A stretch of 64,000 nt of DNA from Winogradskyella pacifica (GCF_013403915.1 NZ_JABFDI010000009.1:62001-126000); one strand, 5' to 3'. Counted from the stretch's first letter, positions 45,255 to 54,202 are shown. A program made the numbers and translations. The notes: generated by a model from the sequence alone, not told the origin.

Positions 45255-46709
45255 ATGCCAAAAAGAGAACGGAATAAATTTGTAAGACGCGGGGAAATCA
45301 TTGAGATTTTAATTGAAGACTATGCTTTTGGCGGCAAAGGTATTGGTCGTATTAGAAATGAACATGGAGAATTCGTTGTTTTTGTTCCTAATACGTTACC
45401 AGGTCAGTTGGTTAAAGGACAGGTAAAAAAGACGAGTAAAAAGTATGCCGAATGTAAACTTTTTGAAGTCTTAAAACCATCGGAAGATGAAATAGACATG
45501 CCTTACCAAACTATTCCTGGCGCTCCATATATAAACTTACCAATAGAAAAGCAACACGAATACAAAAAGCAAAGTACTTTAGAGTTATTTAAGCGCATTG
45601 GTAAAGTTGCTGATATTGAAGATAAATTTGACGAATTTGTAACCTCTCCAAACACGTTTCATTATAGAAATAAAATGGAATATGGTTTTTCTGCCATTGG
45701 TTATAATCACGAATTAAAAACCGATGTAGACGAATTTACATTAGGATTTAAAAAGCGTGGTACATGGTGGTGTGGTGACGATCTTAAAAAAGATTCTGGT
45801 TTATTTGATGCTGAATTTGAAAACCGATTAAAAGATATTAAAGCGTATTGCGTAGACACCGGATTAGCACCTTGGCATCCTCCAAAAAGAGAAGGCTTTT
45901 TTAGATATTTTGTCGTTAGAAAATCTTTTAAAACCAATCAATTACTTTTCAACTTAGTCACAACCTCCCATGATTTACCAGAGTTTGACTTAGATAAATT
46001 CGCGAATTATTTAGTCGAGTTATTTGGCGATCGTGTTGCTGGTTTACTACATACCATTAACGACGAAACCGGAGATAGAACAATTGCTACAACAGGAAGT
46101 ATTTCTTTAGTATATGGAGACGATAAAATTGTTGAAGAATTATTAGGCTTAAATTTTGAAATCAGCATGAAAAGCTTTTTTCAAACCAATCCTAAATGCG
46201 CTGAGAAGTTATATTCTAAAGTGGTTGATTATGCTCTAGAAAACAAAGATGCCATTGATAATACGGTTGTCTTAGATTTATTCTGCGGAACAGGAACTAT
46301 TGGTCAAATTATAGCTAACAAATCCGAAAACACTAAAATTGTTGGAGTTGATATTGTAGCAGCTGCTATTGAAGACGCAAAAGAAAATGCCAAACGAAAT
46401 AATATTGAAGGTTTAAAATTCTTTGCAGCTGATGTTGGTAAATTCTTATCAGAACATCCTGAATACACCAATAAAATTAGAACCATTATTCTAGATCCTG
46501 CAAGGGCTGGTATTGCACCAAAAACTCTTAAAAAAATAATAAACCTAAATGCAGAACGTTTGGTTTATGTATCTTGTAATCCTGCAACACAAGCCAGAGA
46601 TACAGAACAATTAATGGAGTCTGGTTACACCATTAAAAAATTAAGTTTGGTAGATCAGTTTCCGCATACAGCACATATTGAAACGGTTGTGTTATTTGAG
46701 AAAAAGTAA
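45255..46709 (+). CDS. rlmD: 23S rRNA (uracil-5-)-methyltransferase, RlmD-like
   Basis: A 484-residue SAM-dependent RNA methyltransferase. A TRAM domain (about 8-70) precedes the catalytic domain with DLFCGTGTIGQI as the SAM site, the LDPARAGI motif, and the catalytic Cys in VYVSCNPATQARD. The usual CxxxxxCGGC iron-sulfur motif after the TRAM domain is absent; the aligned stretch reads YQTIPGAPYINLPIEKQHEY. The position modified is therefore a family-level inference (U1939-type). It abuts the following lipoprotein gene with no spacer. Confidence 0.85.
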   Translation: MPKRERNKFVRRGEIIEILIEDYAFGGKGIGRIRNEHGEFVVFVPNTLPGQLVKGQVKKTSKKYAECKLFEVLKPSEDEIDMPYQTIPGAPYINLPIEKQHEYKKQSTLELFKRIGKVADIEDKFDEFVTSPNTFHYRNKMEYGFSAIGYNHELKTDVDEFTLGFKKRGTWWCGDDLKKDSGLFDAEFENRLKDIKAYCVDTGLAPWHPPKREGFFRYFVVRKSFKTNQLLFNLVTTSHDLPEFDLDKFANYLVELFGDRVAGLLHTINDETGDRTIATTGSISLVYGDDKIVEELLGLNFEISMKSFFQTNPKCAEKLYSKVVDYALENKDAIDNTVVLDLFCGTGTIGQIIANKSENTKIVGVDIVAAAIEDAKENAKRNNIEGLKFFAADVGKFLSEHPEYTNKIRTIILDPARAGIAPKTLKKIINLNAERLVYVSCNPATQARDTEQLMESGYTIKKLSLVDQFPHTAHIETVVLFEKK

Positions 46710-47282
46710 ATGAAAAACTTAAAATTTTTAGTCCTGTTTATAGCTATAGCACTTGTTAATTGCGAACGCGATGACATTTGCCCTGCGACTACACAGACCA
46801 CACCTAGATTAATAGTAGAATTCTACGATGCTTCTGATACGGATGAATTATTAAATGTATCTAGAATTACAGTATATGGAGATGGTTTATTAGAATTAGA
46901 TGGTGATGGCAATCCTATTGAGCCAACGGTATCTTCGGATGCCACGCTGCTCTTTAACGAAATTGCAAATTCAGTAGAATTACCGCTTATAGTTGGAGCA
47001 GAACAAGAACTTATAACAACACGTTTTATCTTAGAAAAAGACACCGACCTTAGGCTAGATGATGATCCTTTAACGAATTCAAATATAGATATTATAGAAA
47101 TCTCTTATAATACAGAATTTATCTACGTGTCTAGAGCATGTGGATACTCTAGTAATTTTAAGTCTTTAGGAATTACAAGAGTAACAGACGCTGACCAATG
47201 GATTACCAATATAGAAATTGAAGAAACCACACAAGCACTTATAGAAAATGAAAACACAACACATGTACGCATCTTTCACTAG
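46710..47282 (+). CDS. lipoprotein, DUF6452-like
   Basis: A 190-residue protein with lipobox ALVNC (Cys18), followed by ERDDICPATTQTTPRLIVEFYD, a Cys-containing start seen in the DUF6452 family of Bacteroidota. It starts right after the rlmD stop and overlaps the next gene by 35 bases. The pairing with a DUF6048-like outer-membrane protein suggests that they act together in the envelope. Function unknown; the family name is from memory. Confidence 0.65.
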   Translation: MKNLKFLVLFIAIALVNCERDDICPATTQTTPRLIVEFYDASDTDELLNVSRITVYGDGLLELDGDGNPIEPTVSSDATLLFNEIANSVELPLIVGAEQELITTRFILEKDTDLRLDDDPLTNSNIDIIEISYNTEFIYVSRACGYSSNFKSLGITRVTDADQWITNIEIEETTQALIENENTTHVRIFH

Positions 47283-48006
47283 AAGTGTAATCGTATTGCT
47301 GTTGTTTTCTGCAATGGCTTTTGCGCAAGAAAAGAAAAAAACAGTCAACGATACACTAGTATTTAAGCAAAAATACGGTCTTAGACTTGGTGCTGATATA
47401 AGCAAACTCGGAAGAACGTTTTTAGATGATGACTATTCTGGTTTTGAAATTATGGGTGATTACCGTTTAACCAAACGTATTTATATCGCTGGTGAAATTG
47501 GAAACGAAGAACGTATTCTCGAAAATGAAGTCTTAAGCAATACCACAAAAGGTAGTTATTTTAAAGCCGGATTAGATATGAATTTCTATCAAAACTGGCT
47601 AGATATGGAGAATATGGTTTATGTCGGATTCCGTATTGGAGCAAGCTCATTCAATCAAACGCGAAATAGCTATACCGTTTACGATATTAATAATCAATAT
47701 TGGGGCGATCGCTTTACGGTTAATGAAGCGAAGGAATTTAATGGCTTAACGGCACTTTGGACAGAGTTACAATTTGGTTTAAAAGCAGAACTCTTTAATA
47801 ATTTCTTTGCTGGATTCAACTTTCAACTGAAAGTCTTAATTACTGAAAAAGAAATCGATGATTACGAGAATCTTTATATTCCTGGCTACAACAGAACCTA
47901 TGATAGTAGTCGAATTGGTGGTGGATTTGGATTTAACCTATCTTACTTAGTGCCCATTTTTAAGAAAGATAAAATCATAATTCAAGAGAAAGAGGTCGAC
48001 GAATAG
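47248..48006 (+). CDS. outer-membrane protein, DUF6048-like
   Basis: A 252-residue protein with a signal peptide ending MAFAQE (about residue 26). The mature region has LRLGADISKLGRTFLDDDYSGFEI and barrel-like strand pairs (YIAGEIGNEE, YFKAGLDMNFYQNW, MVYVGFRIGASSF, GFGFNLSYLVPIF), so an outer-membrane barrel is likely. It overlaps the DUF6452-like gene and ends four bases before a long heptamer repeat array. Function unknown. Confidence 0.7.
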   Translation: MKTQHMYASFTRSVIVLLLFSAMAFAQEKKKTVNDTLVFKQKYGLRLGADISKLGRTFLDDDYSGFEIMGDYRLTKRIYIAGEIGNEERILENEVLSNTTKGSYFKAGLDMNFYQNWLDMENMVYVGFRIGASSFNQTRNSYTVYDINNQYWGDRFTVNEAKEFNGLTALWTELQFGLKAELFNNFFAGFNFQLKVLITEKEIDDYENLYIPGYNRTYDSSRIGGGFGFNLSYLVPIFKKDKIIIQEKEVDE

Positions 48007-48009
48007 TTG

Positions 48010-48170
48010 TTGGTGATTGGTGATTGGTGATTGGTGATTGGTGATTGGTGATTGGTGATTGGTGATTGGTGATTGGTGATTGGTGATTGGTGATTGGTGA
48101 TTGGTGATTGGTGATTGGTGATTGGTGATTGGTGATTGGTGATTGGTGATTGGTGATTGGTGATTGGTGA
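48010..48170. repeat. 23 perfect tandem copies of TTGGTGA
   Basis: The 161 bases consist of exactly 23 uninterrupted copies of the heptamer TTGGTGA. The array begins three bases after the stop codon of the DUF6048-like gene and ends 67 bases before the DinB-like gene. Copy number in such perfect arrays normally changes by strand slippage. It lies outside both reading frames, so an effect on coding is not expected; an effect on mRNA or promoter spacing is possible. Confidence 0.98.
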
Positions 48171-48237
48171 AAATTAAATTATACCAGATAAACTATTCAG
48201 TAAAAAGTCTTATCTTTTCTTTATTAAATAGTTTCAA

Positions 48238-48801
48238 ATGCATAAAGATGATATTGCCGATTTAATTGACGCCAAGCATTCTGAGCTCATTACTTGGTTA
48301 CAAAACCAAGCAGACGAATCTTGGACACTAGGTCCTGAAGGCAAATGGACAACAGGGCAGCAAACCTTACATTTACTACAAAGCATCATTCCTTTAAACA
48401 ATGCTTTAAGTATGCCAAAAGTCTTACTACGATTTAAATATGGTAAAGCGAATAGACCTGTTAGATCTTACGATGCTATTGCAAAACGCTATAACGAACG
48501 CTTAAAAGATGCTAAGGGCACAACGTTTAAAGGTTCTCGCAACATGAAAATCCCAAAGCTTGAAGACAAACAGTATATTTTAAATAGACTACAAACCGAA
48601 GCAAAAAAACTACAATATAAAACGAGACGTATTAGCGATGCAAATTTAGATACTGTGGTGTTACCACATCCATTAATGGGAAAAATGCCTGTTAGAGAAA
48701 TTATAATGTGGACGGCTTATCACGTTGAGCAGCACTTACAGACGCTAAGGAACCACTCAGAATTAGTCATAAATGAAAATAACCTTACATTAAAACAATA
48801 A
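48238..48801 (+). CDS. DinB superfamily protein
   Basis: A 187-residue DinB-like four-helix protein. Likely metal ligands are His45 in QTLHLLQSI and the histidines in WTAYHVEQHLQTL near 161 and 165. The function is unknown; family members include thiol transferases and hydrolases. The leader includes the heptamer array. It differs in sequence from the DUF1572 protein at 22606 and is not a recent duplicate. Confidence 0.82.
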   Translation: MHKDDIADLIDAKHSELITWLQNQADESWTLGPEGKWTTGQQTLHLLQSIIPLNNALSMPKVLLRFKYGKANRPVRSYDAIAKRYNERLKDAKGTTFKGSRNMKIPKLEDKQYILNRLQTEAKKLQYKTRRISDANLDTVVLPHPLMGKMPVREIIMWTAYHVEQHLQTLRNHSELVINENNLTLKQ

Positions 48802-48821
48802 TGTTAAGGTTATAATCAATA

Positions 48822-48838
48822 CAAGGCTTCGGCCTTAT
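48822..48838. terminator. weak hairpin between convergent genes
   Basis: AAGGC pairs with GCCTT around a stable TTCG tetraloop, between the DinB-like gene and purC. There is no T run after the stem in either direction, so the role as terminator is uncertain. Confidence 0.3.
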
Positions 48839-48839
48839 G

Positions 48840-49784
48840 TTACTTTAAATATTCTAATACATTCTTCTCAATACGATTCTGAATATCGGAAACATCACCT
48901 TTTACAAACGTATCTCCTGTTATATTTTCATACAACTCAATATAGCGTTCGCTAACAGATTGAATATAATCATCAGTCATTACCGGAACCGTTTGCCCTT
49001 CTAAACCTTGAAAGTCGTTAGCAATTAACCATTGTCTTACAAATTCTTTAGACAATTGTTTTTGTGCTTCACCGCTATTTTGACGTTCTTCATAACCATC
49101 TGCATAAAAATAACGTGAAGAATCTGGTGTATGAATTTCATCGATCAATACAATTTTTCCGTCTTTAGTTTTCCCGAATTCGTATTTTGTGTCTACTAAA
49201 ATTAATCCACGAGCTGCAGCAATTTCTGTTCCGCGTTGAAATAATTTACGCGTATAATCTTCAAGAACGATATAATCGTCTTCTGAAACGATTCCCTTTT
49301 TAAGAATATCTTCTCGTGAGATATCCTCATCATGGTCTCCCATTTCAGCTTTGGTCGCTGGTGTGATGATTGGCTCAGGAAATTTATCATTTTCCTTCAT
49401 GCCTTCAGGCATTGCAACACCGCATAGCATACGTTTTCCTGCTTTATATTCTCTAGCAGCATGGCCAGACATATAACCACGGATTACCATTTCAACTTTA
49501 AAAGGCTCACACAAATGACCAACAGCCACATTAGGATCTGGAGTAGCGACCAACCAATTAGGCACTAAATCTTCAGTCTCCTTCATCATTTTAGTGGCAA
49601 TCTGATTTAAGATTTGACCTTTATACGGAATCCCTTTTGGCATCACCACATCAAAAGCACTTAAACGATCTGTAGCAACCATCACCAATTGCTCATCATT
49701 AATATTATAGACTTCTCTTACTTTTCCTTTATAAATATTTTTCTGATTCGGAAAATTGAAATTGGTATCTACTATGGTGCTCAT
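48840..49784 (-). CDS. purC: phosphoribosylaminoimidazole-succinocarboxamide synthase
   Basis: PurC joins CAIR and aspartate in purine synthesis. The 314 residues show [13 protein letters not shown] near 15, [14 protein letters not shown] near 36, the long-form family inserts, and [17 protein letters not shown] in the C-terminal half. This is the longer Bacteroidota/eukaryote-like version. No other pur genes are nearby. Confidence 0.95.
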   Translation of the reverse strand: MSTIVDTNFNFPNQKNIYKGKVREVYNINDEQLVMVATDRLSAFDVVMPKGIPYKGQILNQIATKMMKETEDLVPNWLVATPDPNVAVGHLCEPFKVEMVIRGYMSGHAAREYKAGKRMLCGVAMPEGMKENDKFPEPIITPATKAEMGDHDEDISREDILKKGIVSEDDYIVLEDYTRKLFQRGTEIAAARGLILVDTKYEFGKTKDGKIVLIDEIHTPDSSRYFYADGYEERQNSGEAQKQLSKEFVRQWLIANDFQGLEGQTVPVMTDDYIQSVSERYIELYENITGDTFVKGDVSDIQNRIEKNVLEYLK

Positions 49785-49809
49785 TTAATCATCATTTATT
49801 TGTGAACTA

Positions 49810-49840
49810 CAAATGTAATTTCTTTACTTGGCCCAAACAA
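49810..49840 (-). promoter_or_regulatory. purC promoter, Bacteroidota type
   Basis: On the minus strand, TTG is followed by a 20-base spacer and TACATTTG, a full match to TAnnTTTG, 25 bases before the start codon. Confidence 0.6.
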
Positions 49841-49850
49841 TAAACTCAAT

Positions 49851-49877
49851 AAAAAAAGGAGAAATAAACTTTCTCCT
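49851..49877 (-). terminator. terminator of the 49906-50421 barrel gene
   Basis: On the minus strand, AGGAGAAA pairs with TTTCTCCT around GTTTA and a run of T follows. It lies about 29 bases past the barrel gene's stop codon. Confidence 0.78.
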
Positions 49878-49905
49878 CTTTAATTTAACTTTTATATGTT
49901 TTCTT

Positions 49906-50421
49906 TTATTTAAACCTAATATTATAGGTGGCTCCAATTCCTACAGATTGAACATCTAAGTCGTTCTCTGCAAAAGTGTTTTGATAGTAAGCGTAAATAT
50001 TCCAATCACGATTATGGTAACCTATTTGTGGATTAACATAAAGTCCTCCTTCGTTGTCATCTATTCCGGTTAAAAAACCATATCCTAAATCGGTTCCGAA
50101 GAACAAACCATCAGGCGTAAAATAATAACGAATGAATCCTGCTAGTGGAACGATTCCGAAATCATCAGTATCATCTTTCCCAAAATAGTTGGTGTAACCA
50201 GAAGCTAAACCAACTCCTAAGTTAGGATTGAATAAATATTGCCCTCTCAAATCTAAACCTAAAGCAAAGGATGACGCATCATCTGCATCTCCAACTGGTA
50301 TCCCTGCCGTTAAACCAGCTTTTAGCCAAGAGTTGTCTGCATTAAGGTCAATGTCTTCTTCTTGAGCAAATAATGGACATAATCCTAATGATAATCCGAT
50401 AATTAAAAGTACTTTTTTCAT
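49906..50421 (-). CDS. small outer-membrane beta-barrel protein
   Basis: A 171-residue protein with a signal peptide ending CPLFAQ (about residue 20). The mature part shows barrel strands such as LKAGLTAGIPVGD, FALGLDLRGQYLFNPNLGVGLASGY, LAGFIRYYFTPDG and a last strand VGIGATYNIRFK, with acidic loops. It resembles the other small barrels in the window. The gene has its own promoter and terminator. Function unknown. Confidence 0.8.
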   Translation of the reverse strand: MKKVLLIIGLSLGLCPLFAQEEDIDLNADNSWLKAGLTAGIPVGDADDASSFALGLDLRGQYLFNPNLGVGLASGYTNYFGKDDTDDFGIVPLAGFIRYYFTPDGLFFGTDLGYGFLTGIDDNEGGLYVNPQIGYHNRDWNIYAYYQNTFAENDLDVQSVGIGATYNIRFK

Positions 50422-50446
50422 GTTGTTTAAGTTTTGATTATATCGA

Positions 50447-50454
50447 CAAATTTA
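50447..50454 (-). promoter_or_regulatory. -7 element of the 49906-50421 barrel gene
   Basis: TAAATTTG on the minus strand is a full match to TAnnTTTG, 25 bases before the start codon. No clear -33 TTG was found. Confidence 0.45.
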
Positions 50455-50552
50455 AACAGGTTTACGTCTGAATATTTTACATGATTTCGCTTTAATTTTA
50501 TATAATTCAAAGCAAAACCCCAATAACAACCTGACTTACAACACTTTCCTGA

Positions 50553-51506
50553 CTATTCTATATTTTCAATACTTCTATACGCTGCAATCACTTTCTTAAC
50601 AAGCTTATGACGAATGACATCTTTATCATCTAAATAGATAATACCAATACCTTCTACATTTTGCAATACCAAAAGCGCTTCTTTTAAACCTGAAATGGTA
50701 CGACGTGGTAAATCCACTTGGCCTGGATCGCCTGTTAAAAGGAACTTTGCATTCTTTCCCATTCGGGTTAAGAACATTTTCATCTGTGCATGTGTCGTAT
50801 TTTGTCCTTCATCTAAAATCACAAAGGCATTATCTAAAGTACGTCCTCGCATAAATGCTAATGGAGCTATTTGTATCACGCCCTTCTCCATGTAACTTTC
50901 TAACTTTTCATGCGGAATCATATCACGTAAAGCATCATACAACGGTTGCATATAAGGATCTAACTTTTCCTTTAAATCACCTGGTAAAAACCCTAAGTTT
51001 TCGCCAGCTTCAACCGCAGGACGCGTTAAAATAATACGCTTAACTTCTTTGCGTTTTAAAGCTTGTACAGCCAAAGCCACTCCGGTGTAGGTTTTACCAG
51101 TTCCGGCAGGTCCAATGGCGAATACCATATCATTATTTCGCATACTTTCTACCAGCTTGCGTTGGTTGGCCGTTTGTGCTTTAATAAGTTTTCCGCCAAC
51201 ACCATGTACCAACACTTCATCACTTTTAGCAGACGTTGAGTAATCATCGCTACTTTGACTTGTTAATACACGCTCAATAACGTTTTCATCGAGCTTGTTG
51301 TACTTTGCAAAATGCTTCATCAACATGGTCATTCTGCGATCAAACTCTTCAAGTAAATCTTCATCACCATAGGCCTTCAATTTATTACCTCTGGCTACTA
51401 TTTTAAGTTTAGGAAAATACTTTTTAAGAAGTTCAATATTAGCGTTTTGTGCTCCGAAGAATTCCTTTGGAGATATTTCTTCGAGTTCTAGGATAAGTTC
51501 ATTCAA
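50553..51506 (-). CDS. PhoH-family ATPase
   Basis: A 317-residue cytoplasmic P-loop protein with Walker A GPAGTGKT at residues 132-139, TRPAVEAGENLGFLPGDLKEK, and Walker B FVILDEGQN, then the sensor region LLTGDPGQVDLP. PhoH (YbeZ) proteins are ATPases or helicase-like proteins linked to RNA and ribosome metabolism. No ybeY neighbour is present. It is divergent from the SAM hydrolase gene. Confidence 0.9.
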   Translation of the reverse strand: MNELILELEEISPKEFFGAQNANIELLKKYFPKLKIVARGNKLKAYGDEDLLEEFDRRMTMLMKHFAKYNKLDENVIERVLTSQSSDDYSTSAKSDEVLVHGVGGKLIKAQTANQRKLVESMRNNDMVFAIGPAGTGKTYTGVALAVQALKRKEVKRIILTRPAVEAGENLGFLPGDLKEKLDPYMQPLYDALRDMIPHEKLESYMEKGVIQIAPLAFMRGRTLDNAFVILDEGQNTTHAQMKMFLTRMGKNAKFLLTGDPGQVDLPRRTISGLKEALLVLQNVEGIGIIYLDDKDVIRHKLVKKVIAAYRSIENIE

Positions 51507-51627
51507 AAGCGAGCTACATTTAGTGTGTTAATATGTTTTCTTTTATTAATTTTGTAATTCTGTTGTATACACACAAAGCTAATAATTTTACAACCATAAT
51601 TCTTAAAAATATATCAACAATCAATTC

Positions 51628-52464
51628 ATGGCTATAATCACTTTAACGACTGATTTTGGAGAGAAAGACCACTTTGTAGGAGCCATAAAAGGATCTATTT
51701 ATAGCGAGCTTGAACAGATTAATATTGTAGATATATCACATTCTATTTCGCCTTTCAACATTTCTGAAGCAGCATATATTATACAGAACGCCTATAGCAG
51801 TTTTCCAAAAGGAACGATTCACATGATTGGTATTGATTCCGAGTTAAGTCCTGAAAACAAGCACATTGCCATCAAATTAGACAACCATTACTTTATATGT
51901 GCTAACAATGGTATTATGAGTATGATTTGTGCAGAAATTGCTGCAGAAAAGATTGTTGAGATTAACATACACGATAGAGTTGAAACCAATTTCCCTGTTT
52001 TAGATATTTTTGTTAAAGTCGCTTGCCATATTGCACGTGGAGGAACTTTGGATGTTATAGGAAAAGTTATTAACAGTATTAAACCAATTAAAAATTTAAT
52101 ACCGTTTGTAAACGACGAGCAGAATCAAATTATTGGTAGTGTGATCTATATCGATAATTATGGAAATGTGGTAACTAATATTAAACGGAAGTTTTTTGAA
52201 TCGCTTCAACAAGGAAGAGTATACGAAATATCCGCTCGAAGTCATAAATTTAAAACCATATTTAATAAATACAGCGACATTTTAAACGATGATCAAAAAG
52301 AGTCTAAACGCAATATAGAAGGTAAAGGTTTGGTTGTTTTTAACTCCTCTGGTTATATTGAAATTGCAGTGTATAAAAGTAATAATAGTACCGTTGGTAG
52401 TGCTTCTACTTTAATGGGATTAAAAACTATGGATACCGTAACCGTTAATTTCTTAAACCCATAA
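51628..52464 (+). CDS. SAM hydroxide adenosyltransferase (DUF62 family)
   Basis: A 278-residue protein of the family that includes fluorinase and chlorinase. TLTTDFGEKDHFVGAIKG at residues 5-22 carries the conserved Asp that holds the ribose, and VIYIDNYGNVVTNI in the C-terminal domain is typical. Members with general distribution hydrolyse S-adenosylmethionine to adenosine and methionine; halide use is unlikely but not excluded. It ends three bases before the next gene. Confidence 0.88.
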   Translation: MAIITLTTDFGEKDHFVGAIKGSIYSELEQINIVDISHSISPFNISEAAYIIQNAYSSFPKGTIHMIGIDSELSPENKHIAIKLDNHYFICANNGIMSMICAEIAAEKIVEINIHDRVETNFPVLDIFVKVACHIARGGTLDVIGKVINSIKPIKNLIPFVNDEQNQIIGSVIYIDNYGNVVTNIKRKFFESLQQGRVYEISARSHKFKTIFNKYSDILNDDQKESKRNIEGKGLVVFNSSGYIEIAVYKSNNSTVGSASTLMGLKTMDTVTVNFLNP

Positions 52465-52467
52465 GCT

Positions 52468-52764
52468 TTGTTAGTAAGAATTGTAAAAATGAGTTTTGAA
52501 CCGTCTAAGATCGAAGAATTCTTGGCTAACTTTGAAGTCGTTAAAGACAAGATTCGAAATTTTGAAGGCTGTAATTTTTTAGAACTGTACCGCGATCAAA
52601 ATACAACCAATATCTTTTTTACCTATAGCTATTGGAATTCTGAAGCTGATTTAAATAATTACCGACATTCTGATTTGTTTAAAGGTGTTTGGGCAAATAC
52701 AAAACCAATGTTTAATGCTAAACCTGAAGCTTGGAGTGTGGATAAGCTCGCTTCGCTTGAGTAG
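52468..52764 (+). CDS. antibiotic biosynthesis monooxygenase-fold protein
   Basis: A 98-residue dimeric alpha/beta-barrel protein. The TTG at 52468 is preferred because the first beta strand LVRIVKMSF would be lost if the ATG at 52489 were used. Features are FEGCNFLELYRDQ, FFTYSYWNSEADLNNYR and FKGVW. Relatives are quinol or heme monooxygenases. The substrate is unknown. It is probably co-transcribed with the SAM hydrolase. Confidence 0.78.
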   Translation: MLVRIVKMSFEPSKIEEFLANFEVVKDKIRNFEGCNFLELYRDQNTTNIFFTYSYWNSEADLNNYRHSDLFKGVWANTKPMFNAKPEAWSVDKLASLE

Positions 52765-52900
52765 GCAGTCTCAGTTTGCAGTTAAATTGAGTAAAAAATA
52801 AAGTTAAGACTATAAAACAAACTATTACGTCGCTCAAAAAGAAGAGTTATAGGACGGACAGAACGCTAAGTAAATTAAAATAATTCAAACATTTCACTTT

Positions 52901-52977
52901 ACACTGAACACTGAACACTGAACACTGAACACTGAACACTGAACACTAAACACTGAACACTGAACACTGAATACTAA
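52901..52977. repeat. 11 tandem heptamers (ACACTGA) adjoining the gldF start
   Basis: Eleven consecutive 7-base units read ACACTGA, with variants ACACTAA at unit 7 and ATACTAA at unit 11. The array ends three bases before the ATG of gldF at 52981. It occupies the place where the ribosome binding region and 5' leader would be. Copy-number change would alter leader length, but not the reading frame. Confidence 0.95.
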
Positions 52978-52980
52978 TCT

Positions 52981-53703
52981 ATGCTAGCAATCTTAAAAAA
53001 AGAAATAAATACCTTCTTCGCGTCACCAATCGGTTATTTGGTTATTGGCGTCTTTTTATTACTCAATGGTTTATTTCTATGGGTTTTTAAAGGTGAATTC
53101 AACATTTTAGATAATGGATTAGCGAGTTTGTCATCCTTCTTTTTACTCGCACCTTGGATTCTTATTTTTTTGGTACCTGCTGTAACCATGCGCAGTTTTA
53201 GTGATGAAAAGAAACAAGGCACTTTAGAATTATTGGTTACTAAGCCTATATCACATTTTCAGATTGTATTAGGAAAATACCTTGGTGCTTTTGCACTTAT
53301 CCTAATGGCGCTTGTGCCAACCTTATTATATGTTTATACCGTTTCACAATTAGGAAATCCTGAAGGTAATCTCGATATGGGTAGCACTATTGGATCTTAT
53401 TTTGGGTTGTTATTTTTAGTAGGAGCTTATACAGCGATTGGCGTTTTTGCCTCTACCCTTTCCGATAATCAGATTGTGGCTTTTATTATTGCTGTTTTTA
53501 TCTGTTTCTTTTTCTATTTTGGGTTTGAAGGCCTTTCTAACTATACTATTTTAGACAACCTTGTTTATATGGAAAACCTAGGAATGTCAGCACATTATAA
53601 TAGTATGAGCCGCGGCGTTATTGACACAAGAGATTTAGTGTATTTTATAAGCATCTCCTTCGCTTTTTTACTATTTACAAAACTCAGAATCCAAAAACAA
53701 TAA
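52981..53703 (+). CDS. gldF: gliding motility ABC transporter permease GldF
   Basis: A 240-residue inner-membrane permease with six hydrophobic helices and the ABC-2 type start KKEINTFFASPIGYLVIGVFLLLNG. VTMRSFSDEKKQGTLELLVTKPIS is typical of GldF. GldA, GldF and GldG form an ABC transporter required for gliding in Flavobacterium johnsoniae; the ATPase GldA is not in the window. One base separates it from the following gene. Confidence 0.92.
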   Translation: MLAILKKEINTFFASPIGYLVIGVFLLLNGLFLWVFKGEFNILDNGLASLSSFFLLAPWILIFLVPAVTMRSFSDEKKQGTLELLVTKPISHFQIVLGKYLGAFALILMALVPTLLYVYTVSQLGNPEGNLDMGSTIGSYFGLLFLVGAYTAIGVFASTLSDNQIVAFIIAVFICFFFYFGFEGLSNYTILDNLVYMENLGMSAHYNSMSRGVIDTRDLVYFISISFAFLLFTKLRIQKQ

Positions 53704-53704
53704 C

Positions 53705-54202
53705 ATGATAATTACACCTTTATTAATTATATTCTTACTCATTGTATTTATACTACTGTTTTTGTTTCTAAACACGGTTGATAAACGCAAATGGCTATCT
53801 GGCTTAATCAGTTTAGTATTAACGCCTATTGTGTTTTTCTTTATGTTTTATCCGTTTTTAAATATTATAAGCAACTACCATTATCAAAAATATTTTGATA
53901 GTGAGGCTTGGACAGAAAGTCCTTCTCTACGTTATGAAATGATTGATAACACAGTTGAATCTGACACATTAATTACTGCTTCAAAAGAACAAATCACCAC
54001 ACTTTTAGGAAAAGAAGAATGGTTGACTTGGGATGACACAAAAAAAACTCACGACACCAATAAGTGGAATTATGGCCTTGGTATAGAACCCGGTGCGTTT
54101 ACCGATAAAAGAGAATGTGTAGAAATTACGTTTAAAGATGATAAAGTCATTGCCGTAAGGCCTTATCAAGAAGAAATAACTTTTGAGAATGAAAAAGAAT
54201 AA
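53705..54202 (+). CDS. hypothetical membrane protein between gldF and gldG
   Basis: A 165-residue protein with two N-terminal membrane helices (about 3-22 and 32-55) and a soluble C-terminal domain. The domain's TASKEQITTLLGKEEWLTW and ECVEITFKDDKVIAVRPY recall BamE/SmpA-like sequences, where a TxxQVxxLLG helix precedes strands ending in FxxGKV; this is only a pattern. It lies one base after gldF and overlaps gldG by 14 bases, so it is translationally linked to both. Usually gldF and gldG are adjacent. Confidence 0.75.
   Translation: MIITPLLIIFLLIVFILLFLFLNTVDKRKWLSGLISLVLTPIVFFFMFYPFLNIISNYHYQKYFDSEAWTESPSLRYEMIDNTVESDTLITASKEQITTLLGKEEWLTWDDTKKTHDTNKWNYGLGIEPGAFTDKRECVEITFKDDKVIAVRPYQEEITFENEKE

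Noticed and set aside
48010-48170. CRISPR array
   Set aside because: The repeat is a simple 7-base tandem unit with no spacers and no cas genes nearby.
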